A stretch of 9,852 nucleotides of DNA from an uncultured Clostridia bacterium (GTDB taxonomy: Bacteria > Bacillota > Clostridia > Oscillospirales > Acutalibacteraceae). Both the position numbers and the translations under genes were made by a program. How positions within the stretch are numbered: position 1 is the stretch's first letter; each line of letters starts with the position of its first letter. Shown in pieces: positions 6,801-9,852 of the stretch. The DNA lies in the NCBI GenBank assembly GCA_947626485.1, contig CANQSG010000067.1:1-9852 (forward strand), in the 5' to 3' direction. The notes under the pieces are model-generated. The model searched no databases. It saw only the letters and a list, made by a program, of their open reading frames with translations, and was not told where the DNA came from.

Positions 6801-7405
6801 GTGAAGTTCTCGTACTGCGCCGTCGCCCGGCGATAAAAGCGCTCCGGGAAGGCCATTTTCTGCACCGTGTCGGAGATTTTGAGTATCGCGTCGATCAGGT
6901 TTTCGTCGCCGTAATCGGAGCCGAGCGCCTCGAGCAGGGCGAAAAAGGCGGGGTCCTGCTTTTCATAATAATCCTCGAGGGCGTCGCCCGCCGCGGCGAA
7001 GCAGAGCGGAGAAAGCTCGACGGGGTCGATGACCCGGAAATCGGGGGCGACCGAAAGCCGGTCGAACTGCTCCCGCACGAGGTCGATGCAGAAGGAGTCG
7101 ATCGTGCAGATGCTGGCGCTGCCGAGCAGCAGGCGCTGGCGCGCGAGCAGGCGGTTTTCGGGTTCGGCGCGGCAGGCCTCGTGCAGGCGGGCGGAAATGC
7201 GCTGGCGCATCTCGGCGGCGGCAGCGTTCGTGAAGGTGACGATCAGCAGGCGGTCGGCGGAAACGGGGTGGTTTTCGTCGCTCAACAGGCGGAAGACCCG
7301 CTCGGTCAGCACCGCCGTCTTGCCCGAACCGGCGGCGGCAGCCACGAGCAGCGGCACCGGCGCCTCGATCGCGGCGCTTTGTTCGGCAGTCGGTTTAAAC
7401 GGCAT
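3827..7405 (-). CDS. addA: ATP-dependent helicase/nuclease subunit A (AddA)
   Basis: The motor and 3'-strand nuclease subunit of the AddAB complex, which resects double-strand breaks for RecA-dependent recombination (the RecBCD counterpart in Firmicutes). At 1192 residues it matches the family (B. subtilis about 1230). UvrD-like SF1 motifs appear in order: TAEQ (6-9), Walker A AAAGSGKT (23-30), Ia VTFTNAAAAEMRQRI (56-70), TIDSFC (101-106), II VDEYQD (396-401), III GDLKQSIYGFRGA (424-436), IV LRGNFRS (464-470), V LLSIHRSKGLQFP (764-776) and VI LAYVAMTRAEERL (840-852). The C-terminal RecB-type nuclease has GTAMH (H1025), GAVD (D1119), LDFKTD (D1133, K1135) and QLRIY (Q1152, Y1156), so it looks catalytically intact. 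Residues about 930-962 form a low-complexity linker rich in A, P, E and D. The ATG at 7405 overlaps the addB end by 11 bp and has a strong AAGGAGG upstream. Confidence 0.97.
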   Translation of the reverse strand: MPFKPTAEQSAAIEAPVPLLVAAAAGSGKTAVLTERVFRLLSDENHPVSADRLLIVTFTNAAAAEMRQRISARLHEACRAEPENRLLARQRLLLGSASICTIDSFCIDLVREQFDRLSVAPDFRVIDPVELSPLCFAAAGDALEDYYEKQDPAFFALLEALGSDYGDENLIDAILKISDTVQKMAFPERFYRRATAQYENFTDLPSSDWFEPAFAVAQKTVDEARETLCAALDALDTLPKMLEKYGDNLRAGLGFLDALQTCIDARDWDGVFAAASDFGYPRLGRAKDEPDPRVHAARTARDDAKDKVSKLKRLFYADRATVEGHLRAVAPHLALLLRLTQAYEARLWEMLRERNVLSFSQTEHLALSLLCEPTDDGVRYLPLADSLCAAYDQVMVDEYQDVNEMQDLLFYALSDHGRRLFAVGDLKQSIYGFRGADPAQFRRKKDDFLPYDTAAADAEKKVILRGNFRSCPEICAAVNDFFGIFMSAEAGMSGYGDEEALDPLGVFPQETGIRGVQVDLLECGDETKGGIASEARHVAREIQALVEGGEGLRDKADPTRLRRVRYGDIAILLRSMQGKAGIYADELRRAGIPVSFEPEGYLETTELRVMTSLLSVIDNPTRDVPLLTVLASPIFGFTADELAEMRAASPRGALYNALAKAADRGDAHASACLDALRDFRKQAVLLPPSRLIDRLYALTDYPALVLATPDGARRRSNLLALCAHARTFEQGGGRGLGGFLRYLDKLAESGLKSASNGGEDAVRLLSIHRSKGLQFPICFYVSGSAAFNTDDQKKHLMLSEGEGIALRYFDAAARQRQETLPRALQSRSRGERMRAEELRLAYVAMTRAEERLHFVVSLKKIDEQLSKKADALLLTDTANGRLPASLVGSANSFSDWLVYYLLLHPDGAALRRQAGVSLVPVDARSRLTVRALSPRADDALEQPDEAQPANEPAQKTAEPDATLCDALHARFAYPYPYAALRHVEAKSAVSDLAERTERRLHEFTARPAFLSQSGMTPAERGTAMHACMQFADLAALRRDPEAELSRLVEWEFLREQDAACIDRAALDVFLHSPLFDRLSRAKSVRREMRFLTEIPAGRVDETLPEPLASEPVVVQGAVDCLFEEPDGGLVVLDFKTDRVANGAALALAYGEQLRIYGDAVRRMTGRPVRELLLYSFHLGEIIPVDPNPPEPA

Positions 7406-9852
7406 GGTCGTCCGCCTCCTTCATTTTACGGAATACTTCGCTCGGCGCGAGCTTCGGCACCTGCCGCGCCCGTTCGTTTTCCCTGCCGCAGACCCCGGCG
7501 AATTCGCAGTAATCGCAGCCCTTGGAATGCAGCCCGTCGAGCGGGTCGATCGCGATGTCGCCGGCGTGAAGCGCTTCGCCCATTTCGGCGAGCAGATGCT
7601 CGATGTGGCGGAAGATCGCCTCGAAATCCTGCGCGTCGAGGAAGGAATCGTTGTTTTTGGCGAGGGCGCCGTCCTTGTTGATTTTGAGCTTCGGCACGAA
7701 TTCGCCGGCGTTTTCGGGCTCCATCGCCTCGACGACGGCGGGGTCGCAGAGCAGCACGCCGTTCATGCGCAGCGCGTGCCCGTCATCGACGTCGACGCGC
7801 TCCCGCTTGGCGGGCATATAGAGCACCCCCGCCGGCTGCGCCCCGGCGAATTCGGAGGCGCTGCCCCGCACGGCGGCGTAGAGATAGAGCAGCATTTGCA
7901 GGTTCTGGCCGTAGAGCGTATCCGCCAGGTCGAATGCCTTGCTGTTCGTTTTATAGTCGATCACGCGGACGTAATCGCCGCAGGTGTCGACGCGGTCGAC
8001 GCTGCCCCGCAGGCGGACGCAGCCGTCGGCGAGCGGCACCGTGACCGACGGCAGACCCTCGTCCGGGCCGATCTTCCATTCGCAGCGGCTCGGCTCGAAG
8101 GCCGTCTGGCGGAACTCGGCGGCGAGGTGCTTCGCGATGTCGGCGATGGTCTTGCAGATCTCGCGCAGCAGGAAGCGGAAGCGGGGCGTCTCGATCTGCG
8201 CGACGCCGGGGATCGACGCAAGATAGGCGTCTGCCGCCGCATCGACCGCCGCGGCGACGGCGTCGTCGGTCAGGTCGCCGAGCCCCTTGCCGTACTGCCG
8301 GACGAGGGTTTCGAGCACCGCGTGCACCAGCGTGCCGCGTTGCAGCACGTCGAGCGAGGCGGGCTGCAGCGTCTTCGCGCGCAGGCCGTAGGCGCAGAAA
8401 TAGGAAAAACGGCACTTGTAGAATTTATCGAAGCGGGAGGCCGAAACCGTCACGTCGCGGCCGAACAGGCGGGTCGCCGCCGCCCGACTTAAAACGTCGG
8501 GTCGCTGTCCGGACAGGTTTTCCAGCGCGCGCAGGCGGCCGGCGTAAACCGGGTCGTCGGCGAGGCTTTCGCGCAGCGAGGCGGTCAGGACGTCGGGCGT
8601 CCGCCACCCGGCGGCGAGCCGCGCAAAGGCGACGGCCTTCGTCTCGGGCAGGTCGGCGGCGGCGGGGGCGGTCACCTCCCGACAGCCGGGCAGGAAGGCG
8701 CGCACCGTCTCGACGACCGGGGAGGGCGACAGGGCGTTTCCGGCGGCGTCGGTACGGCAATAGGTCAAAATCAGCCGCTCGCTCGGGCAGCAAAGGCTCG
8801 TGTAGACCAGCAGGTTTTCGTCGAGCGCGGTCTGCACCGTGCGGTCGGGCAACGACAGCCCGAGGGCGATGAGCTGGGCGCGCTCCTGCCGCGCGAGCAG
8901 GCCGCCGGCGGGGGCGGGCTGGGGGAAGACACCCTGATTCAGCCCGACGACGACGGCGATCTTCGGCCGCGAGGGGCGGATGCGGTCGGCGGCGCCGAAG
9001 GTCACCTCGTCGAGCATCTGCGGCAGACTGCCCACCGTGATGAAGGAGAGCGCCAGTCGCCAGAGCTCGAGGAAGCGGCGGGGCGGGGTTTCGACATCAT
9101 CGAGGCTCACGACGAGCCGGTCGAGCAGGTCGGTCAGCACCTCCCAGCTGCGGCGCTGTAAATCGGCGCCGTCGGGGTCGCCCGCCGCCTGCATTTCGTC
9201 CGCCATCTGCCGCAGCGCGTCGGCAGCGCCGACGGTTTCGACAAAGCGCCAGATCGCCGTACAAACCTTCTTCGGGCTGCCGCCGAGGGCTTGTCCGAGC
9301 GCGGTCAGCGGCGCGACGACCCGGCGGCGCAGCGCGTTGAGGTCGGCGAGCGGCGCGGCGAGCCGTGCGTCGGCGTCGGCGGACTGGAACCCGTCAGGGT
9401 TCATCGTCCAATCCTCGCGCCAGGTTCTGCCGTCGATATTCCAAAGGTAAACGTAATTTTCGAGGGTGTGCACCTGCGCGGCGCCGAACCCCGCAAGGCC
9501 GGTTTTCAGGCAGCGCAGCACCGCCTCGGTCGAGAAGGAGGCGGCGGCTTCGAGGGCGGCGTCGGCGAGCATCAGCAGCGGCAGGCGGTCGACCGGCAGT
9601 CTTCGGTCGAGGAAGCAGGGCACATCCTGCCGCGCGCAGGCGTCCTCGATCAGGGCGGCGTAGCGGTCGGCGTCGCGGGCGATGATGACGAAATCGCGGT
9701 AGCGGTAGCCCTCCTCCCGCACGAGGCGGCGGATCGTCGCGGCGGCGAAATCGGCTTCGTCGTAAATGGTCTCCGCGTTGCAGAGGGTGACGCCGTCCGT
9801 CGCCCCATCACTTGCTTCGGGCAGCGCGTCGGACGCAAGGCCTGCCTCCAGC
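7395..9852 (-). CDS. addB: ATP-dependent helicase/nuclease subunit B (AddB, partial, N-terminus missing)
   Basis: Partner of AddA; its inactive helicase-like part recognises Chi in known AddAB complexes and its C-terminal nuclease cuts the 5' strand. Seen: 818 codons open to the right edge; the in-frame GTG at 9722 is internal because family sequence (VTLCNAETIYDEADF, then RRLVREEGYRYRDF) continues upstream of it. Full AddB is about 1150 residues, so about 330 N-terminal residues lie outside. Numbering from the first visible codon: VVVGLNQGVFP at about 300-310; the first iron-sulfur cysteine in YKCRFSYF (C480); nuclease residues H510, D619, D632 and K634 (IDYK) and Q652; then the CX2CX5C cluster ligands C779, C782 and C788. 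The nuclease and the 4Fe-4S staple therefore look complete. It ends TAA at 7395 inside addA, giving the usual addB-addA order. Confidence 0.96.
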   Translation of the reverse strand, partial: LEAGLASDALPEASDGATDGVTLCNAETIYDEADFAAATIRRLVREEGYRYRDFVIIARDADRYAALIEDACARQDVPCFLDRRLPVDRLPLLMLADAALEAAASFSTEAVLRCLKTGLAGFGAAQVHTLENYVYLWNIDGRTWREDWTMNPDGFQSADADARLAAPLADLNALRRRVVAPLTALGQALGGSPKKVCTAIWRFVETVGAADALRQMADEMQAAGDPDGADLQRRSWEVLTDLLDRLVVSLDDVETPPRRFLELWRLALSFITVGSLPQMLDEVTFGAADRIRPSRPKIAVVVGLNQGVFPQPAPAGGLLARQERAQLIALGLSLPDRTVQTALDENLLVYTSLCCPSERLILTYCRTDAAGNALSPSPVVETVRAFLPGCREVTAPAAADLPETKAVAFARLAAGWRTPDVLTASLRESLADDPVYAGRLRALENLSGQRPDVLSRAAATRLFGRDVTVSASRFDKFYKCRFSYFCAYGLRAKTLQPASLDVLQRGTLVHAVLETLVRQYGKGLGDLTDDAVAAAVDAAADAYLASIPGVAQIETPRFRFLLREICKTIADIAKHLAAEFRQTAFEPSRCEWKIGPDEGLPSVTVPLADGCVRLRGSVDRVDTCGDYVRVIDYKTNSKAFDLADTLYGQNLQMLLYLYAAVRGSASEFAGAQPAGVLYMPAKRERVDVDDGHALRMNGVLLCDPAVVEAMEPENAGEFVPKLKINKDGALAKNNDSFLDAQDFEAIFRHIEHLLAEMGEALHAGDIAIDPLDGLHSKGCDYCEFAGVCGRENERARQVPKLAPSEVFRKMKEADDHAV
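7415..7421 (-). promoter_or_regulatory. Ribosome binding site of addA inside the end of addB
   Basis: AAGGAGG on the minus strand lies 9 nt before the addA ATG at 7405, within the last codons of addB. It supports that start and translational coupling of the overlapping genes. Confidence 0.8.

Noticed and set aside
6521..8492. Plus-strand ORFs of 386 and 487 codons opposite addA/addB
   Set aside because: Antisense shadows of conserved coding sequence, low in recognisable motifs.
7395..9722. GTG at 9722 as the true start of AddB
   Set aside because: The frame stays open to the window edge, and the 43 codons upstream encode typical AddB sequence, so the gene is cut by the window rather than N-terminally truncated.
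1..9852. A novel defence, mobile or biosynthetic system
   Set aside because: All substantial open sequence is accounted for by six well-known genes; the gaps are 65-209 bp and hold promoters and terminators. I found no transposase, integrase, direct-repeat array, tRNA-like structure or compositional island that would suggest an inserted system.

Overview
The window is a stretch of GC-rich bacterial chromosome carrying ordinary housekeeping and sporulation genes. I see no mobile element, CRISPR array, RNA gene or clearly new system. An endospore-forming Firmicute is suggested by the two dipicolinate synthase subunits (dpaA, dpaB) and by AddAB-type rather than RecBCD-type recombination nuclease genes. 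Very high GC and GC-rich third codon positions point to a GC-rich clostridial lineage (Oscillospirales-like) rather than Bacillus or Clostridium sensu stricto. That placement is inference.

Layout, left to right: (1) murC, minus strand, running off the left edge; (2) an AT-rich divergent promoter region of about 200 bp, with a good sigma-A-like promoter facing cca and a TATAAT -10 box facing murC; (3) cca, plus strand, the tRNA CCA-adding enzyme, ending at a strong hairpin terminator; (4) dpaA-dpaB, plus strand, translationally coupled (ATGA overlap), with a sigma-K-like promoter whose -10 lies inside the left arm of the cca terminator; (5) a bidirectional hairpin terminator between the convergent dpaB and addA; (6) addB-addA, minus strand, overlapping by 11 bp, with addB running off the right edge.

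The transcription units appear independent: peptidoglycan precursor synthesis (MurC), tRNA maturation (Cca), spore-core dipicolinate synthesis (DpaAB) and double-strand-break end processing (AddAB). The most interesting points are regulatory: the terminator/promoter overlap before dpaA, the promoter that decides the cca start codon, and a set of CGA-A(n)-TCG elements between the divergent promoters. Intergenic spaces are all under 300 bp. The many long ORFs opposite or out of frame with these genes are GC-rich shadows.
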